From contig JAQVDF010000172.1 in assembly GCA_028698405.1 (NCBI GenBank), positions 1-5,319 of the forward strand: a stretch of 5,319 bases of DNA. Reading direction: 5' to 3'. The translations under genes were made by a program, and so were the position numbers. Origin of the DNA: Phenylobacterium sp. (GTDB lineage: Bacteria; Pseudomonadota; Alphaproteobacteria; Caulobacterales; Caulobacteraceae). Below the pieces are notes generated by a model. It searched no databases, was not told the DNA's origin, and worked only from the letters and a program-made list of their open reading frames with translations. Each line of letters starts with the position of its first letter. The stretch's first letter is position 1. Below, piece by piece: positions 5,292 through 5,319 of the stretch.

Positions 5292-5319
5292 ATGGGGATC
5301 TGGTCGGGCGCCGCGCGCG
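5292..5319 (+). CDS. start of an unidentified downstream gene (cut by window edge)
   Basis: ATG at 5292 is preceded by a purine-rich Shine-Dalgarno-like sequence (AGGGGGAAGCGG just upstream) and opens a frame reading MGIWSGAAR to the window end. It lies 78 nt after the glycosyltransferase stop, on the same strand, and I see no terminator between them, so the two may be co-transcribed. Nine codons are too few to identify the product. Confidence 0.4.

Overview
The window looks like chromosome from a high-GC alphaproteobacterium, probably of the Caulobacterales (Caulobacter/Phenylobacterium-like). The reasons are very high GC with strong G/C bias at third codon positions, a Tad/Cpa pilus gene order (cpaB-cpaC-cpaE-cpaF), and GANTC sequences, one of them in the main regulatory region. 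The taxonomic call is an inference from content; there is no marker gene.

Layout: positions 1-3633 are a minus-strand operon, reading right to left: cpaB (3633-2782), cpaC (2760-1430), a 34-codon small ORF of uncertain status (1420-1316), cpaE (1319-144) and the first 48 codons of a gene in the cpaF position (144-1, cut by the window edge). Gene junctions are tight: 21 nt between cpaB and cpaC, 9 nt from the cpaC stop to the small ORF, an ATGA overlap into cpaE and a TGATG overlap into the cpaF-like gene. Positions 3634-4007 are a divergent intergenic region with lower GC in its left half. It holds three perfect dyads, short direct repeats and a possible promoter. On the plus strand, 4008-5213 encodes a GT4-type glycosyltransferase, and a further gene probably begins at 5292.

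How the genes work together: CpaC is the outer-membrane secretin channel, CpaB a periplasmic partner of the channel, CpaE a MinD/ParA-like protein linked to positioning or assembly, and CpaF the ATPase that powers tight-adherence (Flp) pili. The pilin gene, the prepilin peptidase gene (cpaA) and the lipoprotein gene cpaD, which are often found with these genes, are not in this window. cpaC runs directly into a short spacer and then cpaE, with no cpaD.

The main anomaly is in cpaC. The reading frame breaks by one base inside the secretin domain, giving 280-codon and 163-codon ORFs that overlap as GTGA. Restoring a single base gives a normal 443-residue CpaC, so this is either a recent inactivating indel or a sequence error. 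I found no convincing new defence, mobile or RNA system. The points worth following are the cpaC break, the cpaC-cpaE junction (small ORF plus a perfect 18-bp palindrome) and the dyad-rich divergent control region.
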